Shown: one piece after another, positions 8,605 to 16,215 of the stretch
Numbering within the stretch: the first letter of the stretch is position 1
Layout: each line of letters starts with the position of its first letter
Assembly: GCA_910588685.1 (NCBI GenBank)
Contig: CAJUPX010000003.1
Span: forward strand, 1-64,000
DNA from: an uncultured Christensenellaceae bacterium
Lineage (GTDB): Bacteria > Bacillota > Clostridia > Christensenellales > Borkfalkiaceae
DNA: 64,000 bases
Reading direction: 5' to 3'
The notes under the pieces: model-generated
Database searches by the model: none
Told to the model about the DNA's origin: nothing
What the model saw: the letters and a program-made list of their open reading frames with translations, nothing else
Translations under genes and position numbers: made by a program

Positions 8605-9978
8605 TCACTTTAACAGCATCTGTAACGACGCTATAAGATACTGTTTAATAAATTCCGGTTCAATAATGTTGTCGATATATCCGCCTCTTGCCGCATTGAC
8701 GGGGTCTGAATTTTCTTCGGAATATTTTTCTGCAAGTTTTGATATGTCAATTTTCTTTTTGCCGGCGAACTCAATTTCGGCGCCCTGCACACTGTCAAAC
8801 AGCGCAATTTTTGCGTTAGCGAATGCGTAAGAGTAATCGTAACCCATAGATTTAGCTGCAAAAACCGTATAGCCGAGCCCGATTGCCTTACCGTAAACCA
8901 CGGATATTTTAGCGGCGTCAATACAGTCGAGAATAGAAACATATTCGCCGATTTCTTTAATTACAATACTGTTGTTGGTCTGTTCGTCAGCTCTGATCCC
9001 AAGCGTATTGACGAACGTAATATACGGCAATTCGTAACAGCTTACAAATTCGGCAAAATCCTTTATCTTTCTTACGTTATGCGCGTTGAGCTCAACTGCA
9101 TTTCCGTTGAAAAGCGTTGCCGCTACGGCTATTCCTCCTATTCTGCCAAGCATACACTTAACTTCGGGAGAATACCCCGCGCCGAGTTCAATAGCGCAAC
9201 CCTTATCAAATATTTCCAACAGCGCTTTCTCGTTGCAATTTTTATTTAAAGCGGGCAACTGAACGTTAAGCTCGTCGCAATCGATTAAAGGTTTGGATAA
9301 AATTTCGTTTATTTCAGAAAGTTTTGTCTTAATTTCTTCAAAACTCTTAACAGTAAACGTTGCAAGATTTGCTTTATCAAGCCCTTTTGCTCCGCCCAAA
9401 TCAAATTTAGACGTATTTTTACCGCTCTTAGCCGAAATAACAAGCGGACTGTTTGCGGCAAGCGCACTCTTCTTTTCTATAAAGAAATTAAAATCGCAAA
9501 GTCCTGCCAGCAAAGAAAGCTGTCCGTATACTTCTCCGTTTACAATAAGATACTGCGGTATACTTCCTTTTAACTGCGACGCTTTTAATATAAGCGACGC
9601 AAGCCCTTCAAGAACGCTGACCCCCTCGCCTATCTGCACGCCGAGCGAGGATAAAAGATAGATTACAGGCGTACCTGTTTTTTCCGCCTGGTTTAAGCAT
9701 TTTGCTATTTTATCGCAGGCAGCTTTGCTTAATCCGCCCGAAAGCACCGCACTGTTTTGCGCTACAATATAAAAAGGATAGTCGTAAATTGTAGCAAAAC
9801 CCGTTACAACTCCCTCGCCCTCGGCATTTTCGCCGTAGAACTCGTTTTTGGAAAAGCTGTAACAGGAAAGCTCCACAAAACTATCCCCGTCGATTAAATC
9901 CGCAATACTTTTTCTGATGTCCTTACCCGCGTCCAAAAGCTGCTTTTTACGCTTTTGAAGTAAGTTAATTTTATCCAT
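8605..9978 (-). CDS. Carboxyltransferase-domain protein (MmdA / 12S-like acyl-CoA carboxyltransferase)
   Basis: A 457-residue protein built like the alpha subunit of methylmalonyl-CoA or glutaconyl-CoA decarboxylase: two crotonase-like carboxyltransferase halves (about 20-215 and 245-457). Seen are GEGVVTGFATIYDYPFYIVAQ, a VYLLSSLGVQIGEG region and, in the second half, YITFVNTLG, a SVVYGKAIGLGY stretch and the final RGGYIDNIIEP, typical of the family. It is shorter than the usual ~510 residues and divergent in both halves, so the acyl-CoA substrate cannot be read. GGGAG is 9 bases before the ATG. It is the first gene of the operon and has its own promoter. Confidence 0.8.
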   Translation of the reverse strand: MDKINLLQKRKKQLLDAGKDIRKSIADLIDGDSFVELSCYSFSKNEFYGENAEGEGVVTGFATIYDYPFYIVAQNSAVLSGGLSKAACDKIAKCLNQAEKTGTPVIYLLSSLGVQIGEGVSVLEGLASLILKASQLKGSIPQYLIVNGEVYGQLSLLAGLCDFNFFIEKKSALAANSPLVISAKSGKNTSKFDLGGAKGLDKANLATFTVKSFEEIKTKLSEINEILSKPLIDCDELNVQLPALNKNCNEKALLEIFDKGCAIELGAGYSPEVKCMLGRIGGIAVAATLFNGNAVELNAHNVRKIKDFAEFVSCYELPYITFVNTLGIRADEQTNNSIVIKEIGEYVSILDCIDAAKISVVYGKAIGLGYTVFAAKSMGYDYSYAFANAKIALFDSVQGAEIEFAGKKKIDISKLAEKYSEENSDPVNAARGGYIDNIIEPEFIKQYLIASLQMLLK

Positions 9979-10014
9979 AAAATAATCTCCCGAATGCCAA
10001 ATTCCTACAAATAT

Positions 10015-10043
10015 ATTTTATCAAATCACAATGCAAATTTCAA
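10015..10043 (-). promoter_or_regulatory. Sigma-A type promoter of the decarboxylase to ispH operon
   Basis: On the minus strand TTGAAA (10038-10043) is followed by a 17-base spacer and TAAAAT (10015-10020), 36 bases before the ATG of the MmdA-like gene. Genes from 9978 down to 191 are spaced by fewer than 50 bases with no internal terminator, so this promoter could drive all nine. Confidence 0.6.
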
Positions 10044-10149
10044 ATGTTTTTTACACGGTTTTTACAAATATTTTAATAAATTATTGTTTGAATATTAATT
10101 TAAGACCGCAAGGTGTGATTGTATACACAAATAACCGGTGAATTATTTA

Positions 10150-10190
10150 GAATAAAACTAACGCCCGCCTGTGGACGAGCGTTAGCTTTT
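10150..10190 (-). terminator. Intrinsic terminator after the TVP38 gene
   Basis: CTAACGCcCG (10158-10167) pairs with CGaGCGTTAG (10176-10185) with one mismatch; on the minus strand the stem is followed by TTTTATTC. It closes the proC-rnhA-TVP38 transcript that stops at 10197. Confidence 0.75.
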
Positions 10191-10196
10191 TAAAAT

Positions 10197-11117
10197 TTAC
10201 TCTTCATTACTTTTATTGTTGTTCAAAAACTTAAATTTGCGCTTTAAAAATCTGTCTATATTATCCGAGTACTTAAAGACTACGTAAAAAGAAACAATAA
10301 TCAGTCCTACTATACCTGCCCATATGAGCACTCCCCACCACGTATTAAACGGTATCAGTTCAAATGAATACGCTGTATATAAAACCGACAGCGCCCTGGT
10401 CAACACAATCATTACAGCGTAATAATTCCAGGTCATTGACGACAGTCCCGCAACAAAGCACAGTATATCGTCCGGAAACATAGGCAGCAAAAACATCAAG
10501 GACAATATTAAATAATCTTTGCCCTTAAGTTTTTGCAGCCATTTGTCAAGACTGTCCTTGCCAACAATCCAGCATACGGCTTTATAACCTATTCCCCTGC
10601 CAATGAAAAATGCAACAAACGACCCGAGTACTATGCCTATAAAACTGTAAACAGAGCATCTAAGAGGTCCGAACATCGCAACGCCCGCAGCAACGGTTAT
10701 AGAACCGGGCACAGGCAAAAGCGTTACCTGTAAAAAGCTGAATAATATGTAAATTACAGCAGCCATTTTACCGGATTTTGATATATACTCCCTTAAGCTT
10801 TCAACGCTGTTTATTTTGCCTAAAAGTCCCGCGGCACACAGTGCAAAAAATATTGCGGCAAAAACAGCGAGAAATATTAAAAGACAGACAGTCAAGCGGT
10901 AAAGCGACTGTTTTTTAATAATATAAAATAATATGCCCGCAATAATAAAGAGCGCGCAGACCGCGCCCGTTACAGAAAGGAGCATATTTAAGTGAACTTC
11001 TATAAAGCTCAGATTTTTAAAAAGCAATCCGTAAGCGGTAAACGCATACGTAATTGCTCCGAGCATTATAACCACTGCAATATTAATACAGTATTTCAAG
11101 ACTTCCGCATTTTTCAT
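10197..11117 (-). CDS. TVP38/TMEM64 (VTT domain) family membrane protein
   Basis: A 306-residue integral membrane protein with about seven hydrophobic segments. The VTT/SNARE-associated domain is seen around residues 130-240: LPVPGSITVAAG, then GSFVAFFIGRGIGYKA and the downstream FPDDILCFVAGLSSM stretch. DedA/TVP38 proteins are thought to act in lipid translocation or envelope homeostasis; the specific role is unknown. The N-terminal ~100 residues add two or three extra helices before the core. The tail is basic. It is likely cotranscribed with rnhA and proC. Confidence 0.85.
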   Translation of the reverse strand: MKNAEVLKYCINIAVVIMLGAITYAFTAYGLLFKNLSFIEVHLNMLLSVTGAVCALFIIAGILFYIIKKQSLYRLTVCLLIFLAVFAAIFFALCAAGLLGKINSVESLREYISKSGKMAAVIYILFSFLQVTLLPVPGSITVAAGVAMFGPLRCSVYSFIGIVLGSFVAFFIGRGIGYKAVCWIVGKDSLDKWLQKLKGKDYLILSLMFLLPMFPDDILCFVAGLSSMTWNYYAVMIVLTRALSVLYTAYSFELIPFNTWWGVLIWAGIVGLIIVSFYVVFKYSDNIDRFLKRKFKFLNNNKSNEE

Positions 11118-11150
11118 CCGTATTAATATTATATATATTTTGAAAGGTTT

Positions 11151-11597
11151 TTATAATTGAGATTTGAAATTTTTTACAGCGTCGGTCGCGAGTTTGTCGC
11201 AGATATTATTATACTCGTTATCCGTGTGACCTTTAACTTTAATAAATCTGACTTTATGAATACGTGTAAGTTTTATCAGTTGTTCCCACAAATCAACGTT
11301 TAAAACAGGCTTATTATCGGCTTTTCTAAATCCGTTTTTCTGCCAGCCGTAAATCCAACCGTTTTCAAAAGCGTTTACTGTATACGCGGAATCGCTGTAA
11401 ACTTCCACTTCGCACGGCTCTTTAAGGCATTTTAACCCTTCGATTACCGCAGTCATTTCCATACGGTTATTAGTAGTAGCCCCGTCCGCTCCGGAAATAC
11501 GCTTTTCGGCATTGCCGTACATAAGCACCGCACCCCAGCCGCCTACTCCAGGATTACCGGAACAGGCTCCGTCGGTATATAAAATTACTTTTTTCAT
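11151..11597 (-). CDS. rnhA: Ribonuclease HI
   Basis: A 148-residue RNase H that cuts RNA in RNA-DNA hybrids, for example at R-loops and primers. Catalytic residues are visible: D9 in YTDGACSGNPG, E47 in NRMEMTAV, D in EVYSDSAYTVN and D in CDKLATDAV. The HTDNEYNN loop carries the flexible histidine. Length is normal for the family. The start overlaps the proC stop (ATGA). Confidence 0.95.
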   Translation of the reverse strand: MKKVILYTDGACSGNPGVGGWGAVLMYGNAEKRISGADGATTNNRMEMTAVIEGLKCLKEPCEVEVYSDSAYTVNAFENGWIYGWQKNGFRKADNKPVLNVDLWEQLIKLTRIHKVRFIKVKGHTDNEYNNICDKLATDAVKNFKSQL

Positions 11598-12400
11598 TTT
11601 TCAGTAGAGGAATTACGGGTTATGCAGGCAACCAAAGCCTCGTTTAAGGTTTCGCGTAGGTTTCTGTTTTCAAAAACCTTAACCGCTTCGAGCGCGGGGC
11701 TGCCGTTGCACGCCTGCATTAAAAGCTCTTCAAGAGTTTGCTCGTCGCGGGAAACAAGCTCGGAGCTACCTAATACGGTTTGAACTACCGCCATTTTAGC
11801 CTCATCTTTTGTGAGCCCCGCTTTTATACCCGCCGATATCATTCCGTCTATAAAAGCATAAACAAATGCGCAACCGTCTTCCGCAAGCGCGCTGACCGCA
11901 TCCATTTTATTTTCCGTCACGTCAATCACTGTGCCCATAGTATTGAATACGTTGCTTATAAAATCCGTATCGTCCATTGATTTGATAAAATCGGAATACT
12001 CTAAACCAACGGTTCCGCTACCGATAGAACAAGGCTTATTCATTACGCAGCGCGCAACCTTTATAAGTCCTATACCGAGCGCATTTTTAATGGCGCTCTT
12101 TTTCACTCCGTCCATTAACGAAATTATTTTTTCCGGACAATATCCTTTTAACGCTTTAACTACCGAGGGAAATTTATCAGGATTTACGTTAATTATTAAA
12201 AACTCGCTGTTTTCTGCTACAAATTTATGGTCTACCGCCGTATGAACGCCGAGATAATCAAGTTTGTCGAGTTCGTCCTCCGATTCGTCGCTGACTATTA
12301 TCTTTTTTTCTTTAAGGAATTCCGACAGTACCACGCCTCTTATTATAGAAGTAGTATATTCGCCGCAGCCTATAAAACCAAGTTTATATTGTTTTTTCAT
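11594..12400 (-). CDS. proC: Pyrroline-5-carboxylate reductase family protein
   Basis: About 268 residues with an N-terminal NAD(P)-binding fold (KLGFIGCGEYTTSIIRG), an EFLIINVNPDKFP segment in place of the usual VKP motif, and the C-terminal dimerization domain (DAVSALAEDGCAFVYAFIDGM, then a TVLGSSEL-like helix). ProC reduces pyrroline-5-carboxylate to proline. The N-terminal part is more divergent than typical ProC, so another substrate is possible. The frame is open to a TTG at 12412, but GGAGG (12406-12410) sits just before the ATG at 12400, which decides this start. Confidence 0.82.
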   Translation of the reverse strand: MKKQYKLGFIGCGEYTTSIIRGVVLSEFLKEKKIIVSDESEDELDKLDYLGVHTAVDHKFVAENSEFLIINVNPDKFPSVVKALKGYCPEKIISLMDGVKKSAIKNALGIGLIKVARCVMNKPCSIGSGTVGLEYSDFIKSMDDTDFISNVFNTMGTVIDVTENKMDAVSALAEDGCAFVYAFIDGMISAGIKAGLTKDEAKMAVVQTVLGSSELVSRDEQTLEELLMQACNGSPALEAVKVFENRNLRETLNEALVACITRNSSTEK

Positions 12401-12419
12401 AAATGCCTCCAAAAAACAG

Positions 12420-12448
12420 TTGACTAAATTTCAACGATATTATATAAT
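12420..12448 (+). promoter_or_regulatory. Promoter of tRNA-Trp
   Basis: TTGACT (12420-12425), a 17-base spacer and a perfect TATAAT (12443-12448), 12 bases before the mature 5' end of the tRNA. This is the same design as the tRNA-Thr promoter in this window. Confidence 0.75.
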
Positions 12449-12460
12449 TTATGCGTTCTT

Positions 12461-12535
12461 AGGGGAGTAGCTCAACGGTAGAGTCGCGGTCTCCAAAACC
12501 GTCGGTTGCATGTTCGAATCGTGTCTCCCCTGCCA
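12461..12535 (+). tRNA. tRNA-Trp (anticodon CCA)
   Basis: Acceptor AGGGGAG pairs with CTCCCCT; D-arm GCTCAACGGTAGAGT; anticodon stem GCGGT/ACCGT with loop CTCCAAA, giving CCA; T-loop TTCGAAT. Discriminator G and an encoded CCA (12533-12535) complete it. A promoter lies upstream and a terminator hairpin directly downstream. Confidence 0.97.
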
Positions 12536-12572
12536 AAATTGTTCCGTACTTTTGCGGGACAATTTTTATTTT
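12536..12572 (+). terminator. Terminator of tRNA-Trp
   Basis: The AAATTGTTCC arm pairs with GGGACAATTT across a short loop, followed by TTTATTTTTT. It lies directly after the encoded CCA. Confidence 0.75.
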
Positions 12573-12650
12573 TTATGCAACCTCGGTTGCGGGTGACGCG
12601 ATTGACAAAACCACAGTTTTTGTAACAATCGCTATTACGCCTTGCGGCTA

Positions 12651-12674
12651 CGAATCGTGTCTCCCCTGCCAAAA
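12651..12674 (+). repeat. Second copy of the tRNA-Trp 3' end (24-bp direct repeat)
   Basis: Bases 12651-12674 repeat 12515-12538 exactly: the last 21 bases of tRNA-Trp including CCA, plus AAA. The copies are 136 bases apart. Such a 3' tRNA end duplication is the usual scar or att core left by a tRNA-targeting integrase. The intervening stretch holds only the tRNA terminator and no gene. Confidence 0.85.
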
Positions 12675-12704
12675 CGCTCAGTCATAATTGACAGAGCGTT
12701 TTTT
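12671..12704. terminator. Bidirectional terminator between tRNA-Trp and the DUF1349 gene
   Basis: AACGCTCaGTCA pairs with TGACaGAGCGTT (one mismatch), with an A run on the left and a T run on the right. It can end the minus-strand comEB-ppi-purB-DUF1349 transcript (stop at 12739) as well as read-through from the tRNA. Confidence 0.8.
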
Positions 12705-12738
12705 AGTATGTGAATTTATTAATAATTTGACGAAAATT

Positions 12739-13323
12739 CTATTTATGTGCAAGCCATTTACATTCGGAAATATCCATTTCTGTAAATATGGCTTTGAATG
12801 ACGATTGTTCGGGGGAACAGGCATAAATACCGAAACATATTTCCTCTGCCCCTTCCCAAATATGACAAACGCGCATTTGTTTAAAATTTACTCCGTCATA
12901 AGAGCACTCTATACAGTAGTCCGATTCTCTGCGACTAAGTCGATACCATATAGTTTTAACCGACGCGTCAATATCGGTTGTCGCCCAATCGGAAAAACCG
13001 TGATTTGTTACAACGCTGCCGAGCCTTTGGAAATTTTCGTTTTCGTATTCTATAGATGCTTTTAACCAATTATCGCTGTTAAGATACATAGCAACGCCGC
13101 ACTGGTCAAATCTTCTTTTACTGTCAAACTGAGTTTTAACTGTAAACGAAAAATATTTTTCTTTTGTCGACAGTTGCAATACGGGCGCATTATCGTTTCT
13201 GAAACCGTAATAAGTTCTCTGCCACAAATCCGTATTCGGTTCAGTTATTATTATAATTTTATCTTCGCTGATTTCAAATTTTTCAGGAGCCCTTGTCCAT
13301 TTCAATTGTGAAGTATTAAACAT
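12739..13323 (-). CDS. DUF1349 domain protein
   Basis: A 194-residue protein that fits DUF1349 along its whole length: a beta-sandwich of the concanavalin-like type, with TDLWQRTYYGFRNDNAP, a FDQCGVAMYLNSDNWLKASIEYEN core, a TIWYRLSR strand and the YACSPEQSSFKAIFTE end. Members of this family are of unknown function; a link to carbohydrate binding is only a structural guess. No signal peptide. It follows purB by 4 bases without a clear ribosome binding site, so it is probably coupled to purB. Confidence 0.8.
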   Translation of the reverse strand: MFNTSQLKWTRAPEKFEISEDKIIIITEPNTDLWQRTYYGFRNDNAPVLQLSTKEKYFSFTVKTQFDSKRRFDQCGVAMYLNSDNWLKASIEYENENFQRLGSVVTNHGFSDWATTDIDASVKTIWYRLSRRESDYCIECSYDGVNFKQMRVCHIWEGAEEICFGIYACSPEQSSFKAIFTEMDISECKWLAHK

Positions 13324-13327
13324 AATT

Positions 13328-14761
13328 TTAGATATTAACGCTGCCTTTTTGTCCTAATAAAGCCGCGTTTGCCGTTAAAACGGGCTTAACTTCCGAATTG
13401 ATAAATTCCTCCACCTGCGAAGGCGCTCTGCCTATAAATTTATCGGCGTTTAAAATATCGTCGAGTTTACCGTGTACAGGGCTAAAATCATCGCAGGCTT
13501 TAATAAGTTCTATTAAATTATTGTCTTTACCTTCCACCTTAACGTTTTTACCGGCTTCCATAGAGAGCACGCGGATTTTTTCGTGCAGCTCCTGGCGGTT
13601 TCCGCCCGCCTTAACGCACTCCATCATTATATTTTCGGTCGCCATAAACGGCAGTTCGGCATTTATATGCTTTGCAATAACTTTTTCATATACAACGAGG
13701 TTTTCGCAGACGTTCATATAGATATTGAGTATGCCGTCAAGAGCTAAAAATGCCTGTGCGTTTACAATTCTTCTGTTAGCGGAATCGTCGAGAGTACGCT
13801 CGAACCACTGTGTGCCCGCGGTTATCGCGCTGTTCATAGGCAGAGAGATAACAAACCTTGCAAGCGATCCCATTCTCTCGCTGCGCATAGGATTGCGCTT
13901 ATATGCCATTGCCGAAGAGCCAATCTGCGATTTTTCAAAAGGTTCTTCAACTTCTTTCATATTCTGAAGTATGCGGACGTCGTTGGAAAATTTATAAGCG
14001 CTCTGAGCAATTTGAGAAAGCACGCAAAGCACGTTGTAATCAAATTTTCTCGGATAAGTCTGACCCGTAACGCCGTATACCTTGTCAAAGCCGAGTTTTT
14101 GTACAACTTTATTTTCAAGCTCTTTTACTTTATTCTCGTCGCCGTTGAAAAGCTCCATAAAGCTTGCCTGGGTACCCGTTGTACCTTTGACTCCGCGAAG
14201 TTTAAAGCTTGCAATTAAATTTTCAAGACTGTTATAATCCATTATAAGGTCCTGCAGCCATAAAGTTGCGCGCTTACCCACAGTAGTAAGCTGAGCGGGC
14301 TGAAGATGTGTAAAACCGAGCGTAGGCAAGCCCTTATATTTTATGGCGAATGCCGAAAGCTTGTCGATTACGTTAACAAGCTTAGCTTTAATTATATTAA
14401 GCGCATCGTATATGATTATAAGTTCGGAATTGCAGTCCACATAACAGCTTGTCGCGCCGAGGTGAATTATCGGCATAGCCGAAGCCGCCTGTTCTCCGAA
14501 AGCTTTTACGTGCGCCATAACGTCGTGGCGTACTTCGCGCTCGAATTTTTCGGCGAGCTCAAAATTTATGTCTTCGGCATATTTTTTCATCTCGTTGATT
14601 TGGGATTTTTTAATATTCAGACCGAGCTCCATTTCCGACTCGGCAAGCGCAATCCAAAGCTTGCGCCAAAGTTTAAAACGTTTTTCGTCGGAAAAGTTTT
14701 CCGCCATATCTTTGCTTGCATATCTCGTAATAAGCGGATTCTGATAAACCGAATTATCCAT
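13328..14761 (-). CDS. purB: Adenylosuccinate lyase
   Basis: A 477-residue lyase of the fumarase/aspartase superfamily. It cleaves adenylosuccinate and SAICAR to fumarate and AMP/AICAR in purine synthesis. The signature loop SSAMAYKRNPMRSERM is clear, with its catalytic serine, and the substrate-binding histidines lie in HDVMAHVKA and in TLGFTHLQPAQ. It is in an operon with a cyclophilin and a dCMP deaminase-like gene upstream and a DUF1349 gene downstream. Confidence 0.95.
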   Translation of the reverse strand: MDNSVYQNPLITRYASKDMAENFSDEKRFKLWRKLWIALAESEMELGLNIKKSQINEMKKYAEDINFELAEKFEREVRHDVMAHVKAFGEQAASAMPIIHLGATSCYVDCNSELIIIYDALNIIKAKLVNVIDKLSAFAIKYKGLPTLGFTHLQPAQLTTVGKRATLWLQDLIMDYNSLENLIASFKLRGVKGTTGTQASFMELFNGDENKVKELENKVVQKLGFDKVYGVTGQTYPRKFDYNVLCVLSQIAQSAYKFSNDVRILQNMKEVEEPFEKSQIGSSAMAYKRNPMRSERMGSLARFVISLPMNSAITAGTQWFERTLDDSANRRIVNAQAFLALDGILNIYMNVCENLVVYEKVIAKHINAELPFMATENIMMECVKAGGNRQELHEKIRVLSMEAGKNVKVEGKDNNLIELIKACDDFSPVHGKLDDILNADKFIGRAPSQVEEFINSEVKPVLTANAALLGQKGSVNI

Positions 14762-14775
14762 TATTTCTCTTTCTC

Positions 14776-15303
14776 CTATACTTTTTCGGGTGCGGGATAA
14801 TCTATACCGTACGTTTCAACCGTCATTTTAGTAATCTGAGGAGCATTACCCAAAGGCGCGCCGGTATTGTAATTTGTTTTAACCGCAGCTATTTTATCTA
14901 CGGTTTCCATACCGCTTATAACTTTACCGAACGCAGCGTACTGTCCGTCAAGCGAGGAAGCGTTTGCGTGCATTATAAAAAACTGCGAACCTGCGGAATT
15001 ATACTGGAAAGCCCTCGCCATAGAAAGAACGCCGCGCAGGTGTTTTATATCGTTGTTTTTAAAATTATTAAAGGCAAATTCGCCCTTTATATGATATCCG
15101 GGTCCGCCGGTACCGTTGCCCATAGGGTCGCCGCCCTGTATTACAAAACCGGAAATTATTCTGTGGAATGTAAGTCCGTCGTAAAATTTATTTTTTACAA
15201 GCGCAATAAAGTTGTTTACTGTATTAGGCGCTTTTTCAGGGTACAGTTCGGCAACTATATTGCCGAAGCCCTCCACTTCGATAGTTACAACAGGGTTTTT
15301 CAT
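14776..15303 (-). CDS. Cyclophilin-type peptidyl-prolyl cis-trans isomerase
   Basis: A 175-residue cyclophilin with FHRIISGFVIQGGDP (active-site Arg and Phe), GTGGPGY, the SAGSQFFIMHA strand and the YAAFGKVISGM end. It speeds up prolyl isomerization in protein folding. No signal peptide or lipobox, so it is cytoplasmic. AGAGGTGA is well placed before the ATG. Confidence 0.93.
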   Translation of the reverse strand: MKNPVVTIEVEGFGNIVAELYPEKAPNTVNNFIALVKNKFYDGLTFHRIISGFVIQGGDPMGNGTGGPGYHIKGEFAFNNFKNNDIKHLRGVLSMARAFQYNSAGSQFFIMHANASSLDGQYAAFGKVISGMETVDKIAAVKTNYNTGAPLGNAPQITKMTVETYGIDYPAPEKV

Positions 15304-15315
15304 AATATCACCTCT

Positions 15316-15768
15316 TTATAGTTCTTCGTATTTTTGCAGGACAACCCCTGCTTCGCTAAATAATTTTAAGGAAAATTCGTCGGGATATCCCTCTTTAAAT
15401 ACAACTCTGGATATACCAGAATTAATTATTATTTTTGCGCAGATAACGCAGGGCTGGTGAGTGCAGTAAAGCGTGCAGTTTTCAACGCTGCAGCCCACTC
15501 TTGCCGCCTGGATTATGGCGTTCTGCTCGGCGTGAACCGCATAACATATTTCGTGCTTGGTTCCGCTCTCTATATTCAGATTTTTTCTAAGACATTCGGA
15601 TTTATCGGCGCAGCTTTTAATTCCCTGGGGTGCGCCGTTATATCCTGTTGCGATTACGCGTTTATTTTTTACTATAATAGCGCCGACGTGCCTGTTTTTC
15701 TGATAACAGCTTGACCAGGAGCCTATAAGCTCCGCCATTTCCATAAATCTTTTATCCCATTTATCCAT
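15316..15768 (-). CDS. ComEB / dCMP deaminase family protein
   Basis: 150 residues of the zinc-dependent cytidine/deoxycytidylate deaminase fold: HAEQNAI with H79 and catalytic E81, and PCVIC with C107 and C110 as zinc ligands; a second metal-binding set (C53, C59) lies in the CADKSECLR loop, as in dCMP deaminases. The likely reaction is dCMP to dUMP, feeding thymidylate synthesis. The frame continues upstream to 15807, but GGTGA close to the ATG at 15768 and the family's usual MDKWDKRFM start support this position. Confidence 0.88.
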   Translation of the reverse strand: MDKWDKRFMEMAELIGSWSSCYQKNRHVGAIIVKNKRVIATGYNGAPQGIKSCADKSECLRKNLNIESGTKHEICYAVHAEQNAIIQAARVGCSVENCTLYCTHQPCVICAKIIINSGISRVVFKEGYPDEFSLKLFSEAGVVLQKYEEL

Positions 15769-15797
15769 AATATCACCGTAAACACTTATACGCTGAT

Positions 15798-15826
15798 ATT
15801 CTACCACAATATTTATTAAATTGCAA
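15798..15826 (-). promoter_or_regulatory. Promoter of the comEB-ppi-purB operon
   Basis: On the minus strand TTGCAA (15821-15826), a 17-base spacer and TAGAAT (15798-15803). Transcription would begin about 25 bases before the ATG at 15768. TTGCAA is its own complement and also lies in the groES upstream region. Confidence 0.5.
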
Positions 15827-15910
15827 TTTTTTCCTTAAAAGTGTTTAACATTATTTTGGTTAGTTTATAAAATATTTGTAATTAAAAAGAATTTTCCGGA
15901 GGAAATAATA

Positions 15911-16195
15911 ATGACAATTAAACCTTTATTCGATAAAGTAGTTGTCGAAGGTCTTAAAGCCGAAGAAAAGACAAAAAGCGGACTGTATCTTACCGCCGCT
16001 TCACAGGAAAAACCCGCTACCTGCGTTGTAATTGCGGTAGGTCCCGGGGGAATTGTCGACGGCAAAGAGATAAAAATGCAGGTTAAAGTAGGCGACAAAG
16101 TGCTGCTCGCAAAATACAGCGGTACGGAAGTAAAAATTGACGATAAAGAATATACGATTATCCGCCAAAGCGACATTCTGGCAATAGTTGAATAA
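15911..16195 (+). CDS. groES: Co-chaperonin GroES
   Basis: A 94-residue GroES. The N-terminal beta strands (IKPLFDKVVVEGL), the mobile loop (EEKTKSGLYLTAASQEKP) and the C-terminal strands (VGDKVLLAKYSGTEVKIDDKEYTII) are normal. It caps GroEL during folding. GGAGG is 8 bases before the ATG. The intergenic region upstream (15769-15910) has no CIRCE inverted repeat, so HrcA control is not evident. Confidence 0.97.
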   Translation: MTIKPLFDKVVVEGLKAEEKTKSGLYLTAASQEKPATCVVIAVGPGGIVDGKEIKMQVKVGDKVLLAKYSGTEVKIDDKEYTIIRQSDILAIVE

Positions 16196-16215
16196 TCAAA
16201 GGAGATTAAATTATT

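Noticed and set aside
9979..10196. Riboswitch or small RNA upstream of the decarboxylase operon
   Set aside because: The transcript leader from the predicted promoter would be under 40 bases; only a promoter and the neighbouring terminator are visible.
12472..12672. Minus-strand open frame across tRNA-Trp
   Set aside because: It lies on the complement of a tRNA and its 3' repeat; Arg/Cys-rich with no start signal.
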